Source: Streptomyces sp. TS71-3
GTDB lineage: Bacteria > Actinomycetota > Actinomycetes > Streptomycetales > Streptomycetaceae
Direction: 5' to 3'
Assembly: GCF_018327685.1 (NCBI RefSeq)
Contig: NZ_BNEL01000003.1
Location: 62,001-126,000 of the forward strand
Length of the DNA: 64,000 nt
Shown here: positions 35,028-45,930 of the stretch, piece by piece
Layout of the letters: each line of letters opens with the position of its first letter
Numbering within the stretch: position 1 is the stretch's first letter
Made by a program: the position numbers and the translations under genes
The notes under the pieces: generated by a model
Seen by the model: the letters and a program-made list of their open reading frames with translations, nothing else
Database searches by the model: none
What the model was told of the DNA's origin: nothing

Positions 35028-36824
35028 ATGGACCGGGGCCCTATGGACGACGGCAGGCACGGCAGGCACGGCAGGGACGGCAGGCACGGCAGCGTGGACG
35101 GCGTTGCGGACGGTGCCGTGGACGGCGGCATGGACGTCGTGGACGGCAGCGTGGGCGGCACCATGGACGGCGTCGTGGACGGTGTCGTGGACGAGAGCGG
35201 CGCGGACCGTGAGCACGGCGCGCGTGGTGAGGGCGTGGGCGGCGGTCCGCACCAGGGTGCAGCCGCCGGGGCGCACGGGGCCGTGGGCGCCCGTGCGGGA
35301 GCCGGCGTGGACGGCGGGGAGCCCGCCGGCGCGCACGGGGGCGCCCATGGAGCGGGGCGGCGGCACGCGTCGGCCGTGCGCCGCGACGCCGCGGTGCGGG
35401 CGGCCGTGGCCCAGGGGCTCCTCGGCCCGGAGATCCCGATCGTGGCGCTGCTCGACGTCACCGGTATCCGCCGTTCCGCCGCCAAGCTCCGGGACGCGTT
35501 CGCCGCGGTGACCCCGCCCGGCACGCCCGTGCTGCACGCCTTCGCGGTGAAGGCCGCCCCGCTGGTCCCCGTGCTGCGACTGCTGCGGGAGGCGGGCCTC
35601 GGCGCGGAGGTGGCGAGCCCCGGGGAGCTGGCGCTCGCCAGGGCCGCCGGCATCCCCGCCGCGGCCATGGTGCTCGACTCCCCCGCCAAGACGCACGGGG
35701 AACTGCGCGAGGCGCTGGAGCTGGGCGTCGCCCTCAACGCGGACAACGCGCAGGAGCTGGCGCGCATCGACGCGCTGGTGCCGGCGCGCACGACCGGCGG
35801 ACACGCTCCCGGAACCGGGGAGCACGCCGCCGGAGCCGATGCCACCGCGGGGCACGGCGCTCCCTCGCCGCTCGGCATCCGTGTGAACCCGCAGACCGGC
35901 AGCGGCGCAATCGAGGCGCTCTCCACGGCCACCGCCACCTCCAAGTTCGGGGTCGCGCTGCGTGACGAGGGCGCCCGCGAATGGGTGGTGCGCGCCTACC
36001 TGGACCGGCCCTGGCTGACCCGGCTGCACACCCACTCGGGCTCCCAGGGCGTCGCCCTGGAGCTGATCGCCGAGGGGCTGGCGGCCACCTACGAGCTGGC
36101 GGAGGAGATCAACGCCAAGGCCGGCCGGCGGCAGATCGACACCATCGACATCGGCGGCGGACTGCCGGTCAACTTCTCCTCCGACGAGCAGACCCCGACC
36201 TACGCCGAGTACGCACGGCTGCTCGCCGAGAGGGTGCCGGGGCTCTTCGACGGGCGGTACGGCCTGGTCACCGAGTTCGGGCGGTCCCTGCTCGCGAAGC
36301 ACGGGGTCGTGCTGGCCCGGGTCGAGTACACCAAGACGTCCGGCGGCCGCCCGATCGCCGTCACGCACGCAGGCGTGCAGGTCGCCGCGCGCACCGTCTA
36401 CGCCCCCGAGTCCTGGCCGCTGAGGGTCGCGGGCTACGACGCCGAGGGCCGGCCCAGGACCGGGGACGAGGTCGCCCAGGACATCGCGGGCCCCGCCTGC
36501 TTCGCGGGCGACCTGCTCGCCCGGGACCGCGCCCTGCCGCTGCTCCGTCCGGGTGACTACGCGGCCGTCCTGGACACCGGCGCGTACTACTTCGCCCACC
36601 ACTACGCGTACAACTCCCTGCCGCGTCCTGCGGTCTTCGGCTTCACGGCGGAGGGGGTGGGGGCGGTCGAGGGGGCCGGGGCGGTCGAGGGCGCCCCATC
36701 GGCGGTGGCGGCCGGCGCGGGCGGGAAGGTGCGGTTCGCGGTGGTGCGCCCGGCGCAGACCACCGAGGAGATCGTCGCCGAGTCGGGCGGCGGCCACGCG
36801 GACTCGCTGGTCAGGGACCTCTGA
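35028..36824 (+). CDS. PLP-dependent diaminopimelate/ornithine decarboxylase-family protein with repetitive N-terminus
   Basis: Fold-type III decarboxylase domain beginning near GPEIPIVALLDVTGIRRSAA: PLP Lys in LHAFAVKAAPLVPVLRLL, HTHSGSQG, DTIDIGGGLPVNF, LVTEFGRSLLAKHG, the inter-subunit Cys motif GPACFAGDLLARD and DTGAYYFAHHYAYN. The true start is uncertain. Upstream of the domain the frame passes through about 100 residues of low-complexity Gly/Asp/His/Val repeats (GRHGRHGRDGRHG, VDGVVDGVVD) coded by degenerate 9-10-bp tandem repeats at 35049-35190. ATG 35028 is one option without a good ribosome site; the protein may start much closer to 35340. Substrate (diaminopimelate or another diamino acid) undetermined. 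Faces the APC permease gene. Confidence 0.8.
   Translation: MDRGPMDDGRHGRHGRDGRHGSVDGVADGAVDGGMDVVDGSVGGTMDGVVDGVVDESGADREHGARGEGVGGGPHQGAAAGAHGAVGARAGAGVDGGEPAGAHGGAHGAGRRHASAVRRDAAVRAAVAQGLLGPEIPIVALLDVTGIRRSAAKLRDAFAAVTPPGTPVLHAFAVKAAPLVPVLRLLREAGLGAEVASPGELALARAAGIPAAAMVLDSPAKTHGELREALELGVALNADNAQELARIDALVPARTTGGHAPGTGEHAAGADATAGHGAPSPLGIRVNPQTGSGAIEALSTATATSKFGVALRDEGAREWVVRAYLDRPWLTRLHTHSGSQGVALELIAEGLAATYELAEEINAKAGRRQIDTIDIGGGLPVNFSSDEQTPTYAEYARLLAERVPGLFDGRYGLVTEFGRSLLAKHGVVLARVEYTKTSGGRPIAVTHAGVQVAARTVYAPESWPLRVAGYDAEGRPRTGDEVAQDIAGPACFAGDLLARDRALPLLRPGDYAAVLDTGAYYFAHHYAYNSLPRPAVFGFTAEGVGAVEGAGAVEGAPSAVAAGAGGKVRFAVVRPAQTTEEIVAESGGGHADSLVRDL
35049..35190 (+). repeat. Degenerate short tandem repeats (ACGGCAGGC and GTGGACGGC units)
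   Basis: About 42 bp of ACGGCAGGC-type decamers are followed by about 100 bp of GTGGACGGC-like nonamers, in the 5' part of the decarboxylase reading frame. The protein encoded is Gly/Asp/Val repeats with no conserved domain. Confidence 0.7.
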
Positions 36825-37111
36825 GGACGGGTGATCGGCCTTCGGGCTCTCGGAGCGGGATGGTGACGGGGCCGCCGCGGGGACGGTGACGGGAAGGGAC
36901 GCGGCCGTCAGCCTCGGTCCCGGAACCCCACGCGAAGGCGGTAACCGGCACCACACGAAGGCGGGACGCCGGCCGAATCAGGCATTCCGGGCGCCCTGGT
37001 GGGCATCCAGACCTCCACACTCCGGTCACCCCCGGCGGTCCTGCTGCCACGCGCTCGCGCGGCCGCCGGAGCCCTCGGGGAGACCCGGTCGGCAGGTCTG
37101 GGAGGCCGCCT

Positions 37112-38467
37112 ATGTCCACCGCGGAGACGTCCACCGGCACGGCGAGCGCGGAGGACGGCGCGCTCAGACGCGTCATCGGGCCCAAGCTGCTGATCCTCTT
37201 CGTGATCGGCGACATCCTGGGCACCGGCATCTACGCCACCACGGGCAAGGTCGCGGGGAAGGTGGGCGGCGCCCTGTGGCTGCCGTTCGCGATCGGTTTC
37301 GTGGTGGCCCTCCTGACGGCTGCCTCGTACGTCGAACTGGTCGGCAAGTACCCGAAGGCGGCGGGCGCCGCCCTCTACACGCAGAAGGCGTTCAAACTCC
37401 CCTTCGTCACCTTCATCGTCGCCTTCATGGTGATGTGCTCGGGCCTGTCGTCCGCGAGCGCGGCGGCCCGCGCCTTCGGCGGCGACTACATGGCCGAGCT
37501 CACCGGCGGCGCCGTGCCGCCCACCCTGACGGCCGTCCTGTTCGTCCTGCTGCTCGCCGCGCTCAACCTGCGGGGCGTCTCGGAGTCCGTGAAGGCAAAC
37601 GTCGTGCTCACCCTCGTCGAGCTGACCGGCCTGCTGATCGTCCTGGCGATCGGGGCGTACGCCGTGCTCACCGGCGGTGGGGAGCCCGCGCGGATGGGCG
37701 ACCTGGAGGCGGGCTCCACCGGGTACGCGCTGCTCGGCGGGGTGCTCGGGGCGACCGCCCTGGGCTTCTTCGCGTTCATCGGCTTCGAGGACTCCGTCAA
37801 CATGGCCGAGGAGACGCAGGATCCGGTGCGCACCTTCCCGCGCGCCATCTTCATCGGGGTGACGTTCACCGGGACGATCTACGTGCTGGTGGCGCTGGTC
37901 TCCTCGCTGCTGGTCGACTCCGCCACGCTGGAGAACTCCAGCGGCCCGCTCCTGGAGGTGGTGAAGGCGGGCGGGGTGGCGTTCCCGCACGAACTCTTCG
38001 CCGTGATCGCGCTCTTCGCGGTGAGCAACAGCGCGCTGATCAACATCATGATGGCCTCACGGCTCTGCTACGGCATGGCGAACGAGCGGATCCTGCCGGC
38101 CGCCATGGGCCGCGTCCTGCCCCGCCGCCGCACCCCCGTCGCCGGCATCGCCTTCGTCTCCCTGCTCGCCGTCGTCCTGGTCTGCACGGGCGAGATCGAG
38201 GGGCTCGGCGACACGACGTCGTTCCTGCTGCTGTGCGTCTTCGCGGTGGTCAACGTCTGCGTCCTGGTGCTGCGCCGCGACCGCGTCCCGCACCGGCACT
38301 TCCGCGTCCCCACGGCGCTCCCCGTGATCGGCGCGACCACCGCCCTCGTCCTCGCCAGCCCGCTCGCCGAGCGCCCCGCCGAGGTGTACGTCCGGGCGGG
38401 CGTCCTGGTCGCCGTCGGCATCGTGTTGTGGGTGGTGAACAGGGCGGTGCTGAGAGCGCGGGGGTAG
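37112..38467 (+). CDS. APC family amino acid permease
   Basis: 451 residues and about 12 membrane helices. The APC signature is at the first helix (LLILFVIGDILGTGIYATTG), with VELVGKYPKAAGAALYTQKAF and GFFAFIGFEDSVNMAEETQDP typical of cationic/broad amino acid antiporters. Located between the PLP decarboxylase and a small membrane protein; it may import the substrate of the decarboxylase or another amino acid. The 287 bp before it contain nothing I can support beyond an ordinary upstream region. Confidence 0.92.
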   Translation: MSTAETSTGTASAEDGALRRVIGPKLLILFVIGDILGTGIYATTGKVAGKVGGALWLPFAIGFVVALLTAASYVELVGKYPKAAGAALYTQKAFKLPFVTFIVAFMVMCSGLSSASAAARAFGGDYMAELTGGAVPPTLTAVLFVLLLAALNLRGVSESVKANVVLTLVELTGLLIVLAIGAYAVLTGGGEPARMGDLEAGSTGYALLGGVLGATALGFFAFIGFEDSVNMAEETQDPVRTFPRAIFIGVTFTGTIYVLVALVSSLLVDSATLENSSGPLLEVVKAGGVAFPHELFAVIALFAVSNSALINIMMASRLCYGMANERILPAAMGRVLPRRRTPVAGIAFVSLLAVVLVCTGEIEGLGDTTSFLLLCVFAVVNVCVLVLRRDRVPHRHFRVPTALPVIGATTALVLASPLAERPAEVYVRAGVLVAVGIVLWVVNRAVLRARG

Positions 38468-38519
38468 CCGGGCCGTTCAGCGGTTCGCGGGGCCGAGCGG
38501 GCCGGGGTGGCCGGGAAGT

Positions 38520-39089
38520 TCACCGGCGCCGTGCGCCTCCGGGGGCCGCGTCACCCGCCGCGAGTCCCGTTCCGCGGTAGACCTTGACGCGTTCGCCGGC
38601 CGGGCGCCCCATGTGGCCGGTGAGCCAGTCCACGCGCGCCCACAGCAGCGACTCCTCGCGCCGCTCCCGGCGGCCCAGCCAGACCGCCTTCAGCCACAGC
38701 CCGGCCCCGCACCCGGCCATCATCATCCCCCCGGCCGCGGGCGCCGCGAAGGACGCGGCGACGGCGGCGGCGCAACCGCCGGCCAGCCACCACCGGTGCC
38801 CGCGCCGCCAGTTGCGCACCGTCACCCGGCGGTCCTGGAGCACGTCGTGCCTGCTCGCGCGGACGGCAGCGCTCGCCAGCGCCGCGTACCGCTTCCTGCG
38901 CGCGTACGCGACCACGACCGCCGCCACCACGAAGAGCGCGGTCCCGGCGAGCACCCCGATCCGGCGCCCCGTCAGACCCGGTATCAGCAGGCCGACGCCG
39001 CCCGCCACGACACCGAGCCACCACAGGGGCGCGGCGCCGGCACGCACCACCACCGCCACCCGGGCCAGTCCCTGACCTCCGCGAGCCAC
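38520..39089 (-). CDS. Hypothetical membrane protein
   Basis: 189 residues from GTG 39089, with AGGAGG seven bases upstream; the frame is open further upstream but through simple repeats. There are two pairs of hydrophobic segments (PLWWLGVVAGGVGLLIPGL with VLAGTALFVVAAVVVAY, then a region ending GMMMAGCGAGLWLKAVWLG) and a basic C-terminus. No family recognised. Convergent with the APC permease (52 bp gap). Confidence 0.7.
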   Translation of the reverse strand: MARGGQGLARVAVVVRAGAAPLWWLGVVAGGVGLLIPGLTGRRIGVLAGTALFVVAAVVVAYARRKRYAALASAAVRASRHDVLQDRRVTVRNWRRGHRWWLAGGCAAAVAASFAAPAAGGMMMAGCGAGLWLKAVWLGRRERREESLLWARVDWLTGHMGRPAGERVKVYRGTGLAAGDAAPGGARRR

Positions 39090-39228
39090 GTTCCCGCCTC
39101 CTCGGCAACCGTCGTCCGTGCGGTGCCGACCCGTCCCCGGGCGCCCCGCACACCGCCACGCGCCTCCCGGTTCGCCGGTCACGGGTGCCTGCTTACCGAC
39201 GGCGGCTGACCGCTGCCGGCGGCTGCTC

Positions 39229-39376
39229 GCCGCTTGGCGCTTACCGCTCGCCGCTTGGCGCTTGCCGCTTGCCGCTTGCCGCTTGCCGCTTGCCGGCGGG
39301 AGGGTGCGTGTGGCCGGGGAGGCTAGCGAGTGATTCTGAGGAGGCCATGAGAGCCGCTGAGGAGGCCATGAGAGCC
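39229..39376. repeat. Heptamer tandem array (CGCTTGC) and a 21-bp tandem duplication
   Basis: From about 39229 to 39296 the sequence is CGCTTGC/CGCTTGG units in tandem, the last five nearly perfect. Then CTGAGGAGGCCATGAGAGCC repeats at 39336-39356 and 39357-39376. Both lie just downstream of the RpiR regulator gene, in a 313-bp gap without a gene. Confidence 0.8.
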
Positions 39377-39402
39377 ATGGCCGCACCGCACGGGCCTTGG
39401 CC

Positions 39403-40236
39403 CTACTCCACGAACAGCCCCCGTGCCGCGGCGCTCGCGTCGAAGTCCTCCAGGCGCGCCTGGGCGTCCGGCAGCGCGTCGCACATGGCTTCGAGCAGCA
39501 CGCGGCCGAGCAGCATCGGCGCGGAGTCGGTGTCGAAGACGAGACCCGTGCCGACGGCGGCCGGCAGCAGCACGTCGGAGGCCTTCGCCACCGGGGAGAA
39601 GGCGCTGTCCGCGACGGTGACCACGGTGAGCCCGGCGGCGCGTGCGCGCGCGAGCGCGTCCAGGGTCTCGCGGGGGTGGCGCGGCAGCGCGAAGCAGAGC
39701 AGAGCGCTCGCCCCGGCGCGCGCGGCACCCTCCAGGCGGTCGGCCAGCATCGTGCCGCCCTCGGTCAGCAGCCGTACGTCCGGGTGCACCTTGGCGGCGA
39801 AGTACGCGAAGCCGTGCGCCTGCGCGGCCGCCGCCCGCAGGCCCAGCACCGGCAGCGGGCGGGAGTCCGCCAGCAGCCGCCCGGCACGCACCGTGGGCTC
39901 CGGGTCGGCGAGCACCTGCGCGAGCTGGCGGAGGTTGGCGATCTCCGCCTCAACGGCCTGCTGGTAGGTGTTGCGCGCCGCCTCGTCGGAGGGGGGCCGG
40001 GCGGGCGCGACCTCGCGCAGGTGCCTGCGCAGGGCCGGGTAGCCGTCGAACCCGAGCGCCACGGCGAAGCGGGTCACCGACGGCTGGCTGACCCCGGCGA
40101 GCTCGGCCAGCTCCACGGAGGACAGGAACGGCACCTCCGCGGCGTGCCGCACCATGCAGTGCGCGATGCGCCGCTGGGTGGGCGTGAGCCGGTGCCCCTC
40201 GAAGAGCGCCTGCAATCGCCCCACACTGTCGCCCAT
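39403..40236 (-). CDS. MurR/RpiR family transcriptional regulator
   Basis: 277 residues from ATG 40236 (GTG 40239 is adjacent; GAGAGG is upstream). The N-terminal HTH_6 domain reads LTPTQRRIAHCMVRHAAEVP and SVELAELAGVSQPSVTRFAV. The C-terminal SIS sugar-isomerase-like domain spans about 125-260. RpiR proteins usually sense phosphosugars; this group in actinomycetes is also found near amino-acid catabolic genes. A nested palindrome immediately upstream suggests autoregulation. The nearby hut and permease genes are candidate targets (inference). Confidence 0.9.
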   Translation of the reverse strand: MGDSVGRLQALFEGHRLTPTQRRIAHCMVRHAAEVPFLSSVELAELAGVSQPSVTRFAVALGFDGYPALRRHLREVAPARPPSDEAARNTYQQAVEAEIANLRQLAQVLADPEPTVRAGRLLADSRPLPVLGLRAAAAQAHGFAYFAAKVHPDVRLLTEGGTMLADRLEGAARAGASALLCFALPRHPRETLDALARARAAGLTVVTVADSAFSPVAKASDVLLPAAVGTGLVFDTDSAPMLLGRVLLEAMCDALPDAQARLEDFDASAAARGLFVE

Positions 40237-40269
40237 CACGTCCTCTCCCGCCGATATTCAGTAAGGGGT

Positions 40270-40294
40270 AACTCTGCATGGAGTTATGCATAAC
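40270..40294. promoter_or_regulatory. Nested palindromes upstream of the RpiR gene
   Basis: AACTC-TGCATG-GAGTT (40270-40285) overlaps the perfect palindrome GTTATGCATAAC (40283-40294), 34-58 bp upstream of the RpiR start codon. Likely the autoregulatory operator of the divergent region. Confidence 0.55.
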
Positions 40295-40422
40295 GGCAAG
40301 GCGGTTGCGGGAAAGGGGCAGGTTTCCGGCGCGTGGACGGTGGACGGGCGGGGATGCGGTGGACCGCAGCTTCGGAAGGGGGGTTAGCCCCACTGCCCCG
40401 GGGGCTCGAACTCCGTACTGTG

Positions 40423-40848
40423 ATGCACATGGAAGCGCACGACGCCGATCTCAAGAAGGAACTCGACGCCACCCTGCGGGCCCGCGGGGACCTGGGCGAG
40501 GAGTACGAGTCAGCGCTGGTCGACTCGTTCCTGGCGAAGGTCGAGCAGCGCGTGGACACCGTGGTCGACCGCCGGGTGCGGCGCCAGTTGGCCGAGCAGC
40601 AGATGGTGGTGGCCCGGGGCGCCGCGGCACCCCGGGGAGGCAGCGACACCTGGGGCGAGCGCTTCGGGTTCGCCGTGATCTCCCTGGTCCTGGCCATCCC
40701 GCTCTCCGCGATAGCCGTGGTCAACGCCGACCTGCCGGGCCTCTTCGTGGCCTGGGCGGGCATCGTCGGGGTCAACGCCGTCCACGCGCTGCGCGGCCTG
40801 CCCGGCTTCGGCAAGCGCGCGAAGAAGCCCTCGGACTGGGACGAGTAG
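40423..40848 (+). CDS. Small integral membrane protein, hypothetical
   Basis: 141 residues from ATG 40423 (ATG 40429 two codons on is equally good). The charged N-terminal half reads DLKKELDATLRARGDLGEEY and continues into a basic RRVRRQLAEQQMVV. Two membrane helices follow (FGFAVISLVLAIPLSAIAVV and LFVAWAGIVGVNAVHAL), then a basic/acidic tail. The helix pair after a coiled N-terminus is common in Streptomyces conserved proteins of unknown function. Divergent from the RpiR gene; may share its operator. Confidence 0.8.
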   Translation: MHMEAHDADLKKELDATLRARGDLGEEYESALVDSFLAKVEQRVDTVVDRRVRRQLAEQQMVVARGAAAPRGGSDTWGERFGFAVISLVLAIPLSAIAVVNADLPGLFVAWAGIVGVNAVHALRGLPGFGKRAKKPSDWDE

Positions 40849-41330
40849 ACGGGCACGCCAGGGGGCGACGGCACCTCGGGCGCGGACCGGCCCCAGGGGC
40901 GAACGGCACCGGGGAGATACGGCGCGGGGACCGCCGCACCCCCGTGTGACGGGGGGCGGGACGACGGCGGTCCCCGCGGGGGACACGGGCCGGGTCAGGG
41001 CCGGGCCTGCGTATCCCAGGCGTCCAGGGAGGTCCGGGAGCCGCTCCGGAGGTCCATGGCGCCGTGCTCGCCGACCCGGGCACCGGACCTCCCTGCTCAC
41101 CAAGGGATCCGCCGCGCCCTGCCGACGCCGACCAATCTGCCCGAGCCGTGTTACGCGTGTGCTGCGCAGACGTGACACGCTCGTACCACTTGGAAGAAGC
41201 GGCCGCCCCGTTCGGGGCGCGAAGGGCCGGGCGAGCAACCACGATCGACCGTTGGACTCCTTACGCCCATGCCGGGACGCACGCGCGGCCAGGTGCGCCC
41301 CACCAGGGGAGCGGGGCGGGGGCACCTATC
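40849..41330. other. Gene-free stretch
   Basis: No coding bias, no RNA gene and no clear promoter seen in 480 bp after the small membrane protein; open frames here are shadows of high GC. Confidence 0.4.
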
Positions 41331-41594
41331 GGAGCGCAGCCCCGCCCAAAGGGGCGCGGGGAACTGCGCAAGCAACCCTCCACCCACCGATGATCCGGAA
41401 CCAACCGAAACCACCCCTCCCAGCCGGCCCCACCGCCCGAAGGGCACAGGAGCTGCCCGCCCACCCACGCCCCAATCGGAGCGCAGCCCCGCCCAAAGGG
41501 GCGCGGGGAACTGCGCAAGCAACCCTCCACCCACCGATGATCCGGAACCAACCGAAACCACCCCTCCCAGCCGGCCCCACCGCCCGAAGGGCAT
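41331..41594. repeat. 147-bp tandem duplication carrying the dispersed motif in inverted orientation
   Basis: Sequence from 41331 repeats from 41478 with essentially complete identity for about 117 bp. Each copy holds GGGGCGCGGGGAACTGCGCA (41351 and 41498) followed by AGCAACCCTCCACCCACCGA. It lies just after the cystathionine beta-synthase stop codon. Confidence 0.85.
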
Positions 41595-41620
41595 GGGCAC
41601 GTTGCCGCCGCTCCGCGCCC

Positions 41621-43039
<1,419 letters not shown>

Positions 43040-43225
43040 CGAGGTCTCCGGGCTCCATGAAGGACAGGAAAGGACAGGAAAGAAGGGAAACGCGGGCAGC
43101 CTGAGCGGCCACCGTGCGGTCAGCCTACGGCCGAGCACACAGAGGGTTCACTTTTCCGCACGATTGGCTCACCGTCCGTACGGGGCAATGAGTTGAAGAA
43201 CGGTTCGGAGGAGGTGACCGGGCGT

Positions 43226-44275
43226 ATGTCCAGAGCGCGAGTGGCACGGCGGATCGCCGCGGGGGCGGCATACGGCGGGGGCGGGATCGGGCTGGTCGGA
43301 GTGGCGGCCGTCGGGGTCCTGCTCGCCGAGGTGCAGATCGCGAAGCGGCGGGTGGGGACCATCCCGGGCAGCGGCGGCAGCATGCCGCCACCGCGCGCCG
43401 ACGGCACGTACGGCAAGGGCTTCGCGGGTCCGGGGGCGGCGATGGAACCGCTCAGGTTCGCCATGCTGGGCGACTCCACGGCCGCGGGCCAGGGCGTGCA
43501 CCGCGCGCGGCAGACGCCCGGCGCGCTGCTCGCCTCGGGGCTCGCGGCGGTCGCCGAGCGCCCCGTCGACCTGCGCAACGCCGCGCTGCCCGGCGCGCGC
43601 TCCGACGACCTGGAGCGGCAGGTCACCCAGATCCTGTCCGACCCGGCCTGGGTGCCCGACGTGTGCGTGGTGATGATCGGCGCCAACGACGTCACCCACC
43701 GCATGCCGCCGACCCACTCGGTGCGCTGCCTGTCGGCGGCGGTGCGCAGGCTGCGCACGGCGGGCGCGGAGGTGGTCGTCGGCACCTGCCCCGACCTGGG
43801 CACCATCGAGCCCGTGTACCAGCCGCTGAGCTGGCTGGCGCGGCGGGCCTCGCGGCAGCTCGCGGCGGCGCAGACGATCGGCGTGGTGGAGCAGGGCGGG
43901 CGGGCGGTGTCGCTGGGCGACCTGCTGGGCCCCGAGTTCGCCGCGAACCCCAGGGAGCTGTTCGGCCCCGACAACTACCATCCGTCCGCCGAGGGCTACG
44001 CCACCGCGTCCATGGCGGTACTCCCGACGCTCTGCGCGTCACTCGGCCTCTGGCCGGAGGAGGAGCGGCCGGACGCGGCCCGCGACGAGGGCTACCTGCC
44101 GGTCGCCCGCGCGGCCGCGGAGGCCGCGGCGGAGGGCGGCACGGAGGTCACGGCCGCGGGCACCACGGGCGGCCGGGGGCCGTGGGCGCTGCTCAAGCGG
44201 CGCCGGCGCCGGCGGATCCAACCCGGGGAGGCCCCGGACACGCCCCGGACGGCGGACGCGCCGTCGGCCCCGTAG
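43226..44275 (+). CDS. SGNH/GDSL hydrolase family protein, membrane-anchored
   Basis: 349 residues from ATG 43226, with GGAGGAGG upstream (TTG 43193 would add 11 residues). The N-terminal membrane helix (GIGLVGVAAVGVLLAEV) is followed by the SGNH domain: nucleophile Ser in FAMLGDSTAAGQG, oxyanion Gly in LRNAALPGARSDDLE, Asn in VVMIGANDVTHR and the catalytic Asp-x-x-His in FGPDNYHPSAEGYA. A basic C-terminal tail follows. Probably an extracytoplasmic esterase or lipase. Divergent from cystathionine beta-synthase. Confidence 0.9.
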   Translation: MSRARVARRIAAGAAYGGGGIGLVGVAAVGVLLAEVQIAKRRVGTIPGSGGSMPPPRADGTYGKGFAGPGAAMEPLRFAMLGDSTAAGQGVHRARQTPGALLASGLAAVAERPVDLRNAALPGARSDDLERQVTQILSDPAWVPDVCVVMIGANDVTHRMPPTHSVRCLSAAVRRLRTAGAEVVVGTCPDLGTIEPVYQPLSWLARRASRQLAAAQTIGVVEQGGRAVSLGDLLGPEFAANPRELFGPDNYHPSAEGYATASMAVLPTLCASLGLWPEEERPDAARDEGYLPVARAAAEAAAEGGTEVTAAGTTGGRGPWALLKRRRRRRIQPGEAPDTPRTADAPSAP

Positions 44276-44457
44276 GGGCACCCCGGCCCCAGCGCCCCGG
44301 GGGCCGGGCCCCGGCCGGCCCCCGGGGCGCGGATTGGGGGTACCCCTCCCACGCCCTCAAAGCAGCCGGGGAGCGACCAGCCACAGCGCGACCTTGCAGG
44401 TCGCCACCGGCCGGGATGGGCTGTTGCTGACGTCTCCGAACCACCGGCAGATGGTGG

Positions 44458-44484
44458 TTGCTCGCGCAGTTCCCCGCGCCCCTT
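44458..44484 (+). repeat. Dispersed motif copy GCTCGCGCAGTTCCCCGCGC
   Basis: Single plus-orientation copy in the gap between the SGNH hydrolase and thiolase genes (44276-44658). A GGGGGTACCCCTCCC-type palindrome lies upstream at about 44336-44350. Confidence 0.7.
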
Positions 44485-44552
44485 GGGTTAGCCGGGGCTG
44501 AGCCCCGGCCCAGGGACGCGGGCAGGGGGTCCCGCCGTGGCTGAGCGACCGC

Positions 44553-44558
44553 TTAGAA
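44553..44558 (+). promoter_or_regulatory. Candidate -10 box TAGAAT upstream of the thiolase gene
   Basis: TAGAAT stands out in GC-rich sequence 101 bp before ATG 44659. The -35 is not obvious. A vegetative-type promoter for the thiolase is likely near here. Confidence 0.4.
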
Positions 44559-44658
44559 TGGTGCGGTGGGAGTCACACGCACTGACGCGTGACCCGGAGC
44601 CTACGCGCGGGTAACTTCCTGGCAGGTCGTGCCCGCACCCGCCGCCCCAGGAGCCGTG

Positions 44659-45879
44659 ATGCCCGAAGCAGTGATCGTTTCCGCCGCCCGTTCCCCCATC
44701 GGACGCGCCTTCAAGGGCTCTCTGAAAGAGCTGCGCCCCGACGACCTGACCGCCACGATCATCCAGGCCGCCCTCGCCAAGGTCCCCGAGCTGGACCCGG
44801 CGGAGATCGACGACCTGATGCTCGGCTGCGGCCTGCCGGGTGGCGAGCAGGGCAACAACCTCGCCCGGATCGTCGCCGTCCAGATGGGCATGGACCACCT
44901 GCCGGGGTGCACGGTCACCCGGTACTGCTCGTCGTCCCTCCAGACGTCCCGGATGGCCCTGCACGCCATCAAGGCGGGCGAGGGCGACGTCTTCCTCTCC
45001 GCGGGCGTCGAGATGGTCTCGCGGTTCACCAAGGGCAACTCGGACAGCCTGCCCGACACGCACAACCCGATCTTCGCCGAGGCCGAGGCCCGCACGGCCG
45101 CCGTCGCCGAGTCCCAGGGCGCCGGCTGGCACGACCCGCGCGAGGACGGCGTGGTGCCCGACCCGTACATCGCGATGGGCCAGACCGCGGAGAACCTGGC
45201 GCGGCTGAAGGGGATCACCCGCGAGGAGATGGACGAGTTCGGTGTCCGCTCCCAGAACCTCGCCGAGCAGGCCGTCGCCAAGGGCTTCTGGGAGCGCGAG
45301 ATCACGCCGGTGACGCTGCCGGACGGCACGGTCGTCGGCAAGGACGACGGTCCGCGGCCGGGCGTCACCATGGAGGGCGTGGCGGGTCTGAAGCCGGTCT
45401 TCCGCCCGGACGGCCTGGTCACCGCCGGCAACTGCTGCCCGCTCAACGACGGCGTCGCCGCCCTCGTCATCATGAGCGACACCAAGGCCCGCGAGCTCGG
45501 CCTCACGCCGCTGGCGAGGATCGTCTCCACGGGTGTCTCCGCGCTCTCGCCCGAGATCATGGGCTTCGGGCCCGTGGACGCGTCGAACCAGGCGCTGAAG
45601 CGTGCGGGGATGAGCATCGGGGACGTCGACCTCGTCGAGATCAACGAGGCCTTCGCCGCCCAGGTCATCCCGTCCTACCGGGCGCTCGGCATCGACCTCG
45701 ACCGGCTGAACGTCAACGGCGGCGCCATTGCCGTGGGCCACCCCTTCGGGATGACCGGCGCGCGGATCACGGGGACGCTGATCAACAGCCTCCAGTTCCA
45801 CGACAAGCAGATCGGTCTGGAGACGATGTGCGTGGGCGGCGGGCAGGGGATGGCGATGGTGGTGGAACGGCTCAGCTAG
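44659..45879 (+). CDS. Acetyl-CoA C-acetyltransferase (thiolase)
   Basis: 406 residues from ATG 44659, with AGGAG six bases upstream. Thiolase catalytic residues: nucleophile Cys in [33 protein letters not shown], His in [17 protein letters not shown] and the second Cys in [14 protein letters not shown]. It condenses or cleaves acyl-CoA plus acetyl-CoA in fatty-acid degradation or short-chain synthesis. Monocistronic. Confidence 0.95.
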   Translation: MPEAVIVSAARSPIGRAFKGSLKELRPDDLTATIIQAALAKVPELDPAEIDDLMLGCGLPGGEQGNNLARIVAVQMGMDHLPGCTVTRYCSSSLQTSRMALHAIKAGEGDVFLSAGVEMVSRFTKGNSDSLPDTHNPIFAEAEARTAAVAESQGAGWHDPREDGVVPDPYIAMGQTAENLARLKGITREEMDEFGVRSQNLAEQAVAKGFWEREITPVTLPDGTVVGKDDGPRPGVTMEGVAGLKPVFRPDGLVTAGNCCPLNDGVAALVIMSDTKARELGLTPLARIVSTGVSALSPEIMGFGPVDASNQALKRAGMSIGDVDLVEINEAFAAQVIPSYRALGIDLDRLNVNGGAIAVGHPFGMTGARITGTLINSLQFHDKQIGLETMCVGGGQGMAMVVERLS

Positions 45880-45930
45880 CGGCCGGGTCCCGTGGTGCCG
45901 GCTCCGGAGGGCGCGGGTGCGCCGTGGCTT

